From NCBI GenBank assembly GCA_028820215.1, contig JAPPKD010000317.1, positions 48,765-111,865 of the forward strand: a stretch of DNA of 63,101 nt, given 5' to 3'. The translations under genes and the position numbers were made by a program. The DNA is from Spirochaetaceae bacterium (GTDB taxonomy: Bacteria; Spirochaetota; Spirochaetia; SZUA-6; Bin103). The number at the start of each line of letters is the position of its first letter. The first letter of the stretch is position 1. Positions 16,746 to 27,070 of this stretch are shown piece by piece. A model generated the notes under the pieces. The model saw only the letters and a program-made list of their open reading frames with translations, was not told where the DNA came from and did not search any database.

Positions 16746-17072
16746 TTGGTAACAGGTCCTGTAGGGCCAAGGGAGGCCGCTGACATCTGTGCGAAGTGCA
16801 AGGGGGCGTGGTTCGACCACCACGAGCTGGAGGCGATCTGGCGGTTGGAGCGCAGCCGAATCGCGGTCCGCAGTGACGGACAGGGCGCCGACGTGGTCGC
16901 CGAAGCGCTGCTCTGGACGGGCTCGGACTTGGCATTCCTCGGAGCGGTGGGCGCGGCACAGGTCGCGGGCGCCGCGGCCGAAACGGCTCCCGGGTTCCTG
17001 GAGGGGGTGGCCGAGGCGGCCGGCAACGTGTTCGAGTCCCTGGTGGAGATCGTGGCCGGCCTCTTCGAGTGA
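16746..17072 (+). pseudogene. 5'-truncated zf-TFIIB-type zinc-ribbon protein
   Basis: The frame contains ICAKCKGAWFDHHELEAIWRLER, the second half of a zf-TFIIB zinc ribbon (CxxC-x-G-x-WFD-x-x-EL). The first CxxC that should precede it by about 15-20 residues is missing. No ATG or GTG exists upstream in frame before a stop at 16659; only a TTG at 16746 is available. After the ribbon comes an Ala/Gly-rich stretch with weak amphipathic character ending EIVAGLFE. I interpret this as a gene whose 5' end was lost, although translation from TTG of a 108-residue protein is possible. Confidence 0.6.
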
Positions 17073-17117
17073 GGTCGGCCTTTCACGTGCGCAGGGGATG
17101 CGCACCGCAGCAGCCTA

Positions 17118-17189
17118 TAGCCCCTAGGGGAATCGAACCCCTCTTTCGAGAATGAGAGTCTCGCGTCCTAGCCGATAGACGAAGGGGCC
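17118..17189 (-). tRNA. tRNA-Glu (anticodon CTC)
   Basis: A 72-nt cloverleaf: acceptor GGCCCCT with AGGGGCT (terminal G-U), anticodon stem CGAGA/TCTCG enclosing the loop CTCTCAT with anticodon CTC, and T arm GAGGGGTTCGATTCCCCT. CCA is not encoded. It reads GAG codons, fitting the GC-rich codon use of the region. Confidence 0.93.
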
Positions 17190-17295
17190 GCAGTCTCTTA
17201 CGTGAAGTATGGGCAACCGGGCCGAAAAGATCAAATCGCCGGAGCGCGCTCACCGCGTAGTGGTCCGGCCGACGCCCGGCCTGTAGGTTATCGGC

Positions 17296-18669
17296 ATGGA
17301 GACATACGAGCGTTCTACCACGCTCCCCCACTCCGCCGAGCGCGTCTTCGCCTGGCACGAGCGCCCGGGCGCGCTGGATCGCATGCTGCCGCCGGGCGAG
17401 CGGGTCGAGACGCTCGAGCGCACGGGGACGATCCGGGACGGCGACCGCGTCACCTTGCGCGTGCGCGTCGGCCCGATCAGTGCGCGCTGGACGCTGCAGC
17501 ACGAGGGCTACCGGCCCGGCGTGGCGTTCGAGGATCGGCAACTCGCTGGTCCCGGGCGCTCGTGGCATCACCGCCACCTGTTCCGCGCCACCGGGGAGTC
17601 GGTCTGTGAGCTGACCGACCGGATCGAGTACGAGCCGGGCGGACTCTCGGCACTTCCGGGTCGCGCGTGGCGGGGGAAGAGGCTGGAGCGCATCTTCCGA
17701 TTCCGCCACGAACGGCTCCGCCGCGACCTGGACCGACACGCAGCCGGGCCGGCAGAGCCGCTGCGCGTGCTGGTCACGGGCGCGTCCGGGTTGATCGGCG
17801 GCGCGCTCACGCCGTTTCTGCAGACCGGCGGCCACGAGGTGGTCCGGCTGGTGCGGCGTCCGCCGGCGGTGCCTGACGAGATCGCCTGGGACCCGGCGGC
17901 CGGCCGGATCGATGCGGGGGCGCTGGAAGGCTTCGACGCGGTGATCCACCTCACGGGCGAAAGCATCGGCGCCGGGCGCTGGACCGCCGCGCGGAGAAGG
18001 AGCATTCGCTCGAGCCGCGTCGATTCGACCGGGCTGCTCTGCAAGGCGCTCGCAGGGCTCGAACGGCCACCGGCGGTGCTGGTCTCGGCCTCGGCCGTCG
18101 GCTACTACGGCGACGTGGACGGCATGGTCGACGAGTCCGCGTCGGCCGGCGACGGCTTCCTGGCCGAAGTGACGGCCGCCTGGGAGCGGGCAGCCGATCC
18201 GGCGCGGGCGGCGGGCATCCGAGTCGCGCACGCCCGCCTTGGTCCGGTGCTCAGCCCCAGGGCCGGGATGCTGCAGCGGCTGTTGCCGGTGTTCCGGGCC
18301 GGCGCGGGCGGCGTGGTCGGCAGCGGCCGGCAGCCGATCAGTTGGATCGGGCTGGATGACGCGGTCGGCGTCCTGCACTTCCTGGTGAGCAACGACAAGG
18401 CTCGGGGTGCCTTCAACGCGGTGGCGCCGCGCGCGGCCGCCAACCGGGAATTCACGCGTACGCTGGCAGGCGTGCTGCGCCGCCCGGCGTTCGCACCGGT
18501 GCCAGGCATCGCCATCCGCGCGCTGTTCGGGGAGATGGGCGACGAGCTCATCCTGCGCGGGCAGGACGTGGTGCCTGCACGGCTCACGGAGCTGGGCTTC
18601 AGATGGCTGGAGCCGGCCCTGGACGGCGCGCTGCGCTGGGAGCTCGGCATGCCTGCGGAGAACGACTGA
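17296..18669 (+). CDS. TIGR01777-type NAD-dependent epimerase with N-terminal SRPBCC domain
   Basis: A 457-residue fusion. Residues about 1-148 form a START/SRPBCC-like lipid-binding domain (STTLPHSAERVFAWHERPGALDRMLPP). From about 155 a short-chain epimerase domain begins with VLVTGASGLIGGALTPFL and contains VIHLTGESIGAGRWT and the SASAVGYYGD active-site Tyr region. A C-terminal DUF1731 segment ends LGFRWLEPALDGALRWELG. This is the YfcH family; substrate and reaction are unknown. Standalone plus-strand gene just after the tRNA. Confidence 0.88.
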   Translation: METYERSTTLPHSAERVFAWHERPGALDRMLPPGERVETLERTGTIRDGDRVTLRVRVGPISARWTLQHEGYRPGVAFEDRQLAGPGRSWHHRHLFRATGESVCELTDRIEYEPGGLSALPGRAWRGKRLERIFRFRHERLRRDLDRHAAGPAEPLRVLVTGASGLIGGALTPFLQTGGHEVVRLVRRPPAVPDEIAWDPAAGRIDAGALEGFDAVIHLTGESIGAGRWTAARRRSIRSSRVDSTGLLCKALAGLERPPAVLVSASAVGYYGDVDGMVDESASAGDGFLAEVTAAWERAADPARAAGIRVAHARLGPVLSPRAGMLQRLLPVFRAGAGGVVGSGRQPISWIGLDDAVGVLHFLVSNDKARGAFNAVAPRAAANREFTRTLAGVLRRPAFAPVPGIAIRALFGEMGDELILRGQDVVPARLTELGFRWLEPALDGALRWELGMPAEND

Positions 18670-18687
18670 CGCGCGGGCGCGGCGGCG

Positions 18688-19002
18688 CTACTCCAGGCGA
18701 AAGACCTCCTCCAGAAACCGGATCGGCTCGGCCTCCTCGAAGTCGAACGATCCCTCCACCATCGTGCTGGTGATCGCGTTCCAGCGTTGGCACGCCTCGG
18801 ACTCGGCAAGGTAGCGGAACGCCGCCTCCACGTCGTTGCACTCGAAGGTGTAGAAGAACCGGTTGCCGTCCCGGTAGATGGAGTAGTCGCTGATGCCGGC
18901 CGCGGAGTGCTCGCGCATGATCTCCGGCCATGGTTCGGAGTGCATGCGCACGTACTCGTCGATCCGGTCAGGCTTGATCCGCCACGTCCACGCGTATCTC
19001 AT
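18688..19002 (-). CDS. rhaM: L-rhamnose mutarotase
   Basis: Interconverts L-rhamnose anomers, cytoplasmic. The 104-residue length is exactly that of the family. MRYAWTWRIKPDRIDEYVRMH includes the catalytic His21, and later YSIYRDGNRFFYTFEC and a Trp-containing NAITSTM region match. The gene is divergent from a xylose-isomerase-like barrel gene with about 80 bases between starts. No other rhamnose genes are here, so it may serve another deoxysugar. Confidence 0.88.
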   Translation of the reverse strand: MRYAWTWRIKPDRIDEYVRMHSEPWPEIMREHSAAGISDYSIYRDGNRFFYTFECNDVEAAFRYLAESEACQRWNAITSTMVEGSFDFEEAEPIRFLEEVFRLE

Positions 19003-19080
19003 GCGGCCGAGCATCGCAGATCGCCCGGAACGCGTCAGGACGCAACGGGCGGTTGCGGAGCGCCGACCAACCGATGTTCC

Positions 19081-20043
19081 ATGCGTGGCATGGGTAACCA
19101 TGCATTCACGTTGGGCATCTTCATCGGCGAGCTGCCGATCCCGGACTTCGACCGGGCTCTGGCACGCGTGCGGGCGATCGGCGCGGAGAACATCCTGGTC
19201 CATTCGCTGGGGGCCGAAGGCCCGGTCGGCGAGTTGACCGACGCGCAGGCCGACCGTCTCGGCAAGCGCCTGGAAGCGCACGGCGTGCGGCCCCTGCTGT
19301 TCGGCGGCAACGTCTTCAAGGAGGTGCACCTGGCCGACCTGGAGATCGGCACGATGGCCGAGCATCCGCAGTTCAAGGACCACTTCGCCCGGCTGGAGCG
19401 GGGCATGCAGATCGGCGCCCGGCTCGGGTTTCGCGACGTGTGCACCTTCACCCTGGCCTGGCCGGGTGAATACTCCGCGCAGGGCCGCGTGTCGCCCACC
19501 TGGCCGATGCGCTGGGCCACGCGTGGCGGCATCATCGGCAGCGCCGACATGGACAAGCTGGAGAAGGCGTACACGTTGATGCTGGAGGCGGCCGAGCGCC
19601 ACGACGTCAACCTGGTGCTGATGCAGATGCCGTGGAACTACACGAACACCACCGGCAACTTCCGGCGCATCGCCGAGCGGCTGGCTTCCCCGCGCATCAA
19701 GGTGATGTGGGGACCCGCCGACAACGTCAACTGCGGCGAGTCGGACACCGCCACCGCCGGCTTTCGCAACGTCCGCCCCTACGTGCACGGCCTGCACATG
19801 AAGGACCTGCGCGTCAATTGCGGGCCGGAGCTCGACTTCACCTACTGCCCGATCGGCCAGGGGCACACCGACTACGAGACCGTGCTGCGCAACCTGCACG
19901 AGCACGGCTGCCCGGCCTTCCTGTCGGTCGCCAGCCACTACGTGCCGCCGGGCCGCGATCGCAAGGATCCGGACGCCTGCGAGGAGGCGTTGCGCGCCAA
20001 CTTCCGCACGGTCTCCGCGCTGGTGGAGAAGGTCACCGCGTGA
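19081..20043 (+). CDS. Xylose-isomerase-like TIM barrel protein (sugar isomerase/epimerase)
   Basis: A 320-residue protein of the AP endonuclease 2/xylose-isomerase barrel superfamily. Strand-end phrases fit: ILVHSLG, LLFGGNVF, VCTFTLAWPG, NLVLMQMPWNY, VMWGPADNVNCG, VHGLHMKDLR and the C-terminal FLSVASHY, supplying His/Glu/Asp metal ligands. Likely interconverts or cleaves a sugar or inositol derivative. A second ATG three codons later is possible. Divergent rhaM suggests a carbohydrate role. Confidence 0.85.
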   Translation: MRGMGNHAFTLGIFIGELPIPDFDRALARVRAIGAENILVHSLGAEGPVGELTDAQADRLGKRLEAHGVRPLLFGGNVFKEVHLADLEIGTMAEHPQFKDHFARLERGMQIGARLGFRDVCTFTLAWPGEYSAQGRVSPTWPMRWATRGGIIGSADMDKLEKAYTLMLEAAERHDVNLVLMQMPWNYTNTTGNFRRIAERLASPRIKVMWGPADNVNCGESDTATAGFRNVRPYVHGLHMKDLRVNCGPELDFTYCPIGQGHTDYETVLRNLHEHGCPAFLSVASHYVPPGRDRKDPDACEEALRANFRTVSALVEKVTA

Positions 20044-20064
20044 CGCGGGGCGGCTTCGTGGTGT

Positions 20065-20068
20065 AGGA
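20065..20068 (+). promoter_or_regulatory. Shine-Dalgarno before the ATC start of ddl
   Basis: AGGA, seven bases upstream of the ATC at 20076 and overlapping the in-frame TAG. Its correct spacing is the main sequence support for initiation at a non-standard codon. Confidence 0.55.
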
Positions 20069-20075
20069 CTCGCCT

Positions 20076-21167
20076 ATCCGCATCGGCATCATCTACGGCG
20101 GCCGCTCCGCAGAACACGACGTTTCACGCCAGTCCGCGTTCAATGTCCTGAACGCGGTCGATCGTTCGGCGCACGAAGTGGTGGTGCTGCGCATCGACCG
20201 GCACGGCTCCTGGCGGCGCGAGGACCCGGACGCGTTCCTGGCCCGGACCCTGCTCGCGGACGAGCGCGGCGCGGTCCCGACCGGGGGAGACGAGCTCCCC
20301 CTCGGGGTAGGCGATCAGCCTGTTCCCGTCCCGGAGCGCCCGAGCATTTCCGCTCCCGCGGCGCTGCAGACGCTGGACGTGGTGTTCCCGGTGCTGCACG
20401 GGCCCTACGGTGAGGACGGATCCGTGCAGGGGTTGCTGAAGACCGCGGGGATCCCGTTCGCGGGGCCCGGCGTGCTGGCCGCCGCGGTCGGCATGGACAA
20501 GGACGTGATGAAGCGGCTGCTGGTCGGCGCGGACATCCCGGTGGCGGATTTCCGGGTCGCGTACGCGAGCGGTCCACGACCCTCTTGGGATGCGATCTCA
20601 GGCTCGCTGGGCTCGCCGGTGTTCGTGAAGCCGGCCAATCTGGGATCTTCGGTCGGCATCCGCAAGGTGGCGGAGCCGGCAGCGTTTGCCGCGGCGGTCG
20701 AGGACGCGTTCGCCTACGACACCAAGATCGTCATCGAGCGCGCCATCGCCGGGCGCGAGATCGAGTGCGCGGTGCTGGGCAACGACGATCCGATCGCCTC
20801 GGTCGCGGGCGAGGTGATCCCCCACCACGAGTTCTACAGCTACGAGGCGAAGTACCTGGACGAGGACGGGGCCGAGCTCGCGATCCCCGCCGACCTTGAG
20901 CCGTCGGTGACGGAGCGGGTCCGGGAGATGGCGCTCGCAGCGTACCGAGCCCTCTGCTGCGACGGCATGGCGCGTGTCGACTTTTTTCTACAAGCAGATG
21001 GTTCGCTGCTGGTGAACGAGTTGAATACGATTCCAGGGTTCACGCGTATCAGCATGTATCCAAAATTGTGGGAGGCGTCCGGGATTGCGTATGCGGAGTT
21101 GATCGAGCGGTTGTTGGCGCTTGGGATCGAGCGGTACGAGCGGGAGCGGGGGCTCCGTTGCGACTGA
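20076..21167 (+). CDS. ddl: D-alanine--D-alanine ligase, apparent AUC start
   Basis: ATP-grasp enzyme joining two D-Ala for peptidoglycan, cytoplasmic. The conserved N-terminal IRIGIIYGGRSAEHDVS, PVLHGPYGEDGSVQGLL, KPANLGSSVGIRK and NELNTIPGFTRISMYP motifs are all present, giving 363 residues. In frame there is a stop at 20064-20066, and no ATG, GTG or TTG before the conserved GGRSAEHDVS. The first canonical codon (GTG 20178) would delete this substrate-binding region. An ATC occupies exactly the position where relatives have the initiator Met (MRIGIIYGG), and AGGA lies seven bases upstream. I therefore place the start there. Confidence 0.9.
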   Translation: MRIGIIYGGRSAEHDVSRQSAFNVLNAVDRSAHEVVVLRIDRHGSWRREDPDAFLARTLLADERGAVPTGGDELPLGVGDQPVPVPERPSISAPAALQTLDVVFPVLHGPYGEDGSVQGLLKTAGIPFAGPGVLAAAVGMDKDVMKRLLVGADIPVADFRVAYASGPRPSWDAISGSLGSPVFVKPANLGSSVGIRKVAEPAAFAAAVEDAFAYDTKIVIERAIAGREIECAVLGNDDPIASVAGEVIPHHEFYSYEAKYLDEDGAELAIPADLEPSVTERVREMALAAYRALCCDGMARVDFFLQADGSLLVNELNTIPGFTRISMYPKLWEASGIAYAELIERLLALGIERYERERGLRCD

Positions 21168-21187
21168 CGGGGCGGATCAGTAGGAGG

Positions 21188-21214
21188 GACCGGAACTGCG
21201 GGGCAGTTCCGGTC
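21188..21214. terminator. Hairpin between convergent ddl and V-ATPase operon
   Basis: A perfect 11-bp inverted repeat, GACCGGAACTG and CAGTTCCGGTC, separated by CGGGG, lies between the ends of the convergent ddl and ntpD genes. There is no long U tract (only GGTTTGG follows on the plus strand), so it may be a bidirectional transcription barrier. A partial third copy of the arm (GGGCAGTTCCCG) follows. Confidence 0.6.
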
Positions 21215-21236
21215 GGTTTGGGCAGTTCCCGTCGGA

Positions 21237-21854
21237 TTACATCGCGACTAAATCTTTGATTTTCATGAGGCGGCTGATGTTGCCGCGCTCCAGCTCCTGC
21301 AGCTTGGCGCTGATGTACTTGATGGTCTCCTGCTGCTGAGGGATCAGCACGTACTCCAGCGCGTTCACGCGGCGCCGCGTGCGCTCGATCTCGTCGGCGA
21401 CCAGCTCGATCGTCTTCTCGATCTCGGCCAGCTCGACCATGCGCTGCAGCGTCTCGCGCAGGGCGCCCATGGCGTCGTCGAGGTCGCTGGTGGTCTCGTC
21501 GATGCCGTAGGAGATCATGTTGCCTTCGATGGAGAAGTCGAAAACCGGCACGTGCACGTTCATGATCATGCGCTCGCGCATGGCGAGGCGCGCCTCGCAC
21601 TCCGGAAAGGCCAGGGCCGCCCGGTAGAGCGGAGCCGGCATGGACGCCGACGCCATGATGAAGCGCTTGAACAGCTCGGCGATCTCCGCGTCCACTTCCC
21701 GGCGCAGGGTCTGGTAACGGCGCACGATCTCGGTGAAGTCCTGCAGCAACCCTTCAAGCTTGTCCTTGAGCAGCTTGTGGCCGCGCTCCGCCACCACCTG
21801 CTTCTTCTTCAGGCGCAGGAGCTCCATCCTGTTCGGACTGACCGCGATCGCCAT
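21237..21854 (-). CDS. ntpD: V/A-type ATPase subunit D (central stalk)
   Basis: A 205-residue coiled-coil rotor shaft that links the A3B3 head to the membrane ring. MAIAVSPNRMELLRLKKKQVVAERGHKLLKDKLEGL at the N-terminus and RRRVNALEYVLIPQ near the C-terminus are the family hallmarks. Last gene of the operon, 32 bases after subunit B. Confidence 0.96.
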   Translation of the reverse strand: MAIAVSPNRMELLRLKKKQVVAERGHKLLKDKLEGLLQDFTEIVRRYQTLRREVDAEIAELFKRFIMASASMPAPLYRAALAFPECEARLAMRERMIMNVHVPVFDFSIEGNMISYGIDETTSDLDDAMGALRETLQRMVELAEIEKTIELVADEIERTRRRVNALEYVLIPQQQETIKYISAKLQELERGNISRLMKIKDLVAM

Positions 21855-21886
21855 CGGCTGCTTTCCCTTGCGCTCCGCTGCCGAAA

Positions 21887-23283
<1,397 letters not shown>

Positions 23284-23287
<4 letters not shown>

Positions 23288-25077
23288 CTGGCCCCCCCGG
23301 TCGCCGCCAGCTCTGCCCCGGTCGCGGAACCGGCGCCGAGCGACGCGATATCCTGCTTGATTTCTTCCTGAAGCTCGTCGAGCGACTCGCGCTCCTGCTC
23401 CGGGACGAACTTCATGCGTCCGATCCTCTCACGGATCGGACGTTCGGCGACGGCGTTGACGTCGACGCCACGGTCCAGCGCCTCCAGGCCGTGCTCGTGA
23501 TAGCACAGGATGGTGCGCAGCATCAGGCGCTGCTTGTCCAGCGACGCGTAGGTGTCCACGTCGTGAAAGGCGTTCTGCTGCAGGAAGTCCTCGCGCAGCG
23601 ACCGCGCCGTCTCCAGCACCAGCCGGTCCTGTGGGGACACGGAGTCGATGCCCACCAGCCGCACGATCTCCTGCAGGTCCGATTCCTCCTGCAACAGGCG
23701 CAGCGCCTCGGCGCGGTCGGACAGGAACGCGGGCGACACTTCCGCGTCGTAGAAGCGGCCCATCGCGTCGGAGTACAGCGAATAGGACGTCAGCCAGTCG
23801 ACCGACGGAAAGTGCCGGGCGTAGGCCAGCCGCGCCTCCAGCGACCAGAACACGCGTACCTCGCGCAGGGTGCCCTGCACAACCGGGTCGGACAGGTCGC
23901 CGCCCGGCGGCGACACGGCGCCGATGACCGACAGCGAGCAGAGCTCTTCCGATCCCATCGGGATCACCTTGCCGGCGCGCTCGTAGAACTCGGCGATCCG
24001 CGACGACAGGTAGGCCGGGTACCCCTCCTCGCCCGGCATCTCCTCCAGGCGGCCGGAGATCTCGCGCATGGCCTCCGCCCAGCGCGACGTGGAGTCGGCC
24101 ATCAGGGCCACGTCGTAGCCCATGTCGCGGAAGTACTCGGCCAGCGTGATGCCGGTGAAGACCGACGCCTCGCGGGCGGCGACCGGCATGTTGGAGGTAT
24201 TGGCGATCAGCACGGTGCGCTCCATGAGCGGGCGCCCCGACTTCGGGTCGGTCAGCTCCGGGAACTCCAGCAGGACGTCGGTCATTTCGTTGCCGCGCTC
24301 GCCGCAGCCCACGTAGACGATGATGTCGGCGTCCGCCCACTTGGAGAGCTGGTGCTGGACGACCGTCTTGCCGGAGCCGAACGGCCCGGGCACGCAGGCG
24401 GTGCCGCCCTTGGCCAGCGGGAAGAAGGTGTCGACCACCCGCTGTCCGGTGACCAGCGGCGTGTCGGGGTTGACCTTGCGCCGGTATGGCCGTCCGATGC
24501 GGACCGGCCAGCGGTGCGCGAGGCGCAGCTCGTGGGTGGCGCCCAGCTCGTCGGTCAGCGTGCCGATCACGTCCTTGACCGTGAACGAGCCGGAGCGCAG
24601 GCCGCTGAGCGTGCCGGACAGGCCGGGAGGCACCATGATCCAGTGCTTGACGATCTCCGTCTCCTGAACCCAGCCGAGCCGCTGCCCGGCGGTCACCTGC
24701 TCGCCTGAGTCGGCGGTTGCGTTGAATTCCCAGATGCGTTGCTGATCGATCGGGGGCGCCTCGATGCCGCGCGCGATGAACTCGCCGTGGTCGCCGGCGA
24801 TCACGTCCAGCGGGCGCTGGATGCCGTCGTAGATCTGCTCGATGAGGCCGGGGCCGAGCTCGACCGAGAGCTGCGTGCCGGTGCTGGCCACTTCCTCGCC
24901 CGGGCCGATGCCTCCGGTCTCCTCGTAGACCTGAATCGACACGCTGTCGCCTTCGATGCCGATGATCTCGCCGAACAGGCCCGCGTCGCCGACCTTGACC
25001 ACCTCGTACATGATCGGGTTGTCCAGGCCTTGCGCCTGCACCAGTGGGCCCGAAACCCGCGTGATGATCCCAGCCAT
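23284..25077 (-). CDS. ntpA: V/A-type ATPase catalytic subunit A
   Basis: Hydrolyses or makes ATP. The 597-residue product has the N-terminal barrel ([13 protein letters not shown]), the long non-homologous insert typical of A subunits (about 110-190), the P-loop GPFGSGKT at about 231-238, GCGERGNEM with the catalytic Glu, and [29 protein letters not shown]. The start was set at the ATG giving the conserved MAGIITR; the frame is open farther upstream but encodes nothing family-like. Confidence 0.97.
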
Positions 25078-25111
25078 TTCCTGCTTCTCCCTCTCGTTGG
25101 TGTGCTGTGTG

Positions 25112-25459
25112 TCAGCTCGCGCCGAGCAGATCGATGCCGATCGCCCGTTCGACGGCATGGCGGATGCGCTCGTAGCCGATGCCGCGGGTCCCCGACTGAT
25201 CGGGGACGATGATGATCGCCGGCACCGCGCCGGTCTCTATCCGTTCGATGGCGTCGAACAGCGGCTCGGCCAACTGCTCGGTGATGAAGATGATCGCATA
25301 CTCGCCGCTCCGCGCCAGTTCGGTCAGCACGGACAGCGTCTGCGCAGGATCGTCCGGGTCCTGCGGGAAGCCCTGCACGCCGCCGGCCGCGAAGCCCGCC
25401 ACGGTCGACGCGTCGCCGATCATGGCGATCTTGTAGCTCGTCTCCGAAGGGCTGGCCAT
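25112..25459 (-). CDS. ntpF: V/A-type ATPase subunit F
   Basis: Small (115-residue) regulatory central-stalk subunit. YKIAMIGDASTVAGFAAGG, YAIIFITEQLAE and a terminal PAIIIVPDQSG reproduce the family's Rossmann-like core. The ATG lies just after the subunit C stop (two bases between). Length is normal. Confidence 0.93.
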   Translation of the reverse strand: MASPSETSYKIAMIGDASTVAGFAAGGVQGFPQDPDDPAQTLSVLTELARSGEYAIIFITEQLAEPLFDAIERIETGAVPAIIIVPDQSGTRGIGYERIRHAVERAIGIDLLGAS

Positions 25460-25461
25460 GA

Positions 25462-26454
25462 TCAACCGAATCCCAGGTTCAGCCGGGCGGCCTGTGCTTC
25501 GTTCGACAGCTCGCGCAGCGCGCCCAGGCAGGCGATGCGGAAGCTGGCCAGATCGTTGAGTTTGCGGCGTACGAAGTAGTAGGCGTACTCCAGCGACGCC
25601 GGCGCGTAGCGGGAGGCTCCCAACCGCGTGGTGAGCTCGGTCTGCAGCCGCAGGATCGTCTCCCGCGTGCCTGCGCCCTGGCCCAGCGCCTGCACGGCGG
25701 CGGTGAGCAGCGGGCGCGCGAAGACGCGCATCTGCGCCCACTCGCCCGTGGGGCTGTCGAACAGCTCCTGCAGCCGCGCCTGCTCCGGTAGCCCGTGCGA
25801 TCCCCAGCGGACGACCCGCCACGGAAGCCCGGCGTCCTTGCCGCGCATGATCGTCTCGGCCACGGCCAGGTCGCTCCAGTCGGCGAGTACCGCGGCCAGG
25901 GCGCGCGACCGCCGCGCGGCGATGTCGACCAGCAGCAGGCTGCGGGAGCGGTCAATCGCCAGCTCCAGCGCCTGCGGGGAGCGGTCAGCGCCGTAGTAGG
26001 CGGCGAGGCCGGCCTGGATGGCGGGCAGGTAGTGGTCCGGCACGCGGGCGGTCGAGAGCTCTCCCACCTCGGCCAGCACATCGTCGTCCACCAGCGCGGT
26101 GGGCTGATACAGGCCGGTCGACTGCTCGCCACGCAGGTGGCCGAGCAGCGCCGTCTTGAGATTGTGCAGGTCGAGCGGGGCGGCCACCAGATCGGCCAGC
26201 TCCGGGACCGGCGCGTAGTCGGCCATGACCTTCCAGAGCTCCGCCATCTCCTCGGTCGCGGCCCGCTCGATGCCGGCGTCCGTGGGGTCGGCCGCGACGG
26301 CCTGGGCGAAGCGGCCCGGCGGCAGCGCCGCGACCACCTCGGCCATGCTGCGTGCCGACACCAGCTCCCGCGCGAGGGACTCGTCGCCCAGCTCGCGTTC
26401 CCGGCACTTCAGGAGGCCGGTCAGGAAGTTGAAGTCGCGCTCGGTTCGCGGCAT
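25462..26454 (-). CDS. ntpC: V/A-type ATPase subunit C (d-like)
   Basis: Connects the central stalk to the proteolipid ring. The 330-residue, mainly helical protein fits the V-type C/AC39 family (LDLHNLKTALLGHLRG, YAPASLEYAYYFVRRKLNDL), with three helical repeats. Identity is supported strongly by its position between E and F. The start is the ATG seven bases after the E stop (MPRTERDFNFL). Confidence 0.9.
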   Translation of the reverse strand: MPRTERDFNFLTGLLKCRERELGDESLARELVSARSMAEVVAALPPGRFAQAVAADPTDAGIERAATEEMAELWKVMADYAPVPELADLVAAPLDLHNLKTALLGHLRGEQSTGLYQPTALVDDDVLAEVGELSTARVPDHYLPAIQAGLAAYYGADRSPQALELAIDRSRSLLLVDIAARRSRALAAVLADWSDLAVAETIMRGKDAGLPWRVVRWGSHGLPEQARLQELFDSPTGEWAQMRVFARPLLTAAVQALGQGAGTRETILRLQTELTTRLGASRYAPASLEYAYYFVRRKLNDLASFRIACLGALRELSNEAQAARLNLGFG

Positions 26455-26461
26455 CGCTCGC

Positions 26462-27070
26462 TCAGGCGTTCCCGGCGGATTCCGTGCCGAACAGGACCTC
26501 GGCCGCATCGATCTCGGTGTCTTCCTGAAGCTCGCTGAACGCCTGATCCAGCGTGCAGTTGAGACGCACCCCCGGACGGCCCGCAGGGCCGCGCTCGATG
26601 ATGAATCCGGCGCGGAACCTGCCTTGCTCCTCGGCCAGGGTTACGCCGTGGTCGGCCAGCAGGCCGCTCAATTCGCCGGCGAAGAGGTCCGCTTCGCGCC
26701 GCGAGACGACCAGCCGGTCGCCGGGCGTGGCGTGCTCGCGGAGTTGGGCTTCCAGGTAGGCGCGGTAGGCGTCCCCGGAGCTCACCTGATCCCACGCGTC
26801 GCGGTAGAGGTCGTCGATCAGCCGGCGGCGCAGCGACACGAGTTGCTTGTTCTGTTCCAGCCGCGCCCCCGACAGCCGCTGCCGCAGCCGGTCCTCGGCT
26901 TGCCGGTTCTCGCGCTCGCGCCGCTCCTCGATGGTGCGCGTGAGTTCGTTCAGTCCCGCCCGATACCGTTCGTCGTAGTCCTCCTGCGCCGCCTGCAGCG
27001 CCTGCTCGCCGCGCTCGCGCGCCGCGGTCAGGATCTGCTCGACCAGGTTGTCGCCGGCCATCTCAGACAA
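26462..27070 (-). CDS. ntpE: V/A-type ATPase subunit E (peripheral stalk)
   Basis: A 202-residue subunit with a long N-terminal charged coiled coil (EQILTAARERGEQALQAAQEDYDERYRAG ... in broken form through about residue 90) and a globular C-terminal domain that binds the A3B3 head. It should pair with the small H/G coiled coil encoded first in the operon. The start overlaps the K gene by eight bases; an ATG three codons later is an alternative. Confidence 0.9.
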   Translation of the reverse strand: MSEMAGDNLVEQILTAARERGEQALQAAQEDYDERYRAGLNELTRTIEERRERENRQAEDRLRQRLSGARLEQNKQLVSLRRRLIDDLYRDAWDQVSSGDAYRAYLEAQLREHATPGDRLVVSRREADLFAGELSGLLADHGVTLAEEQGRFRAGFIIERGPAGRPGVRLNCTLDQAFSELQEDTEIDAAEVLFGTESAGNA

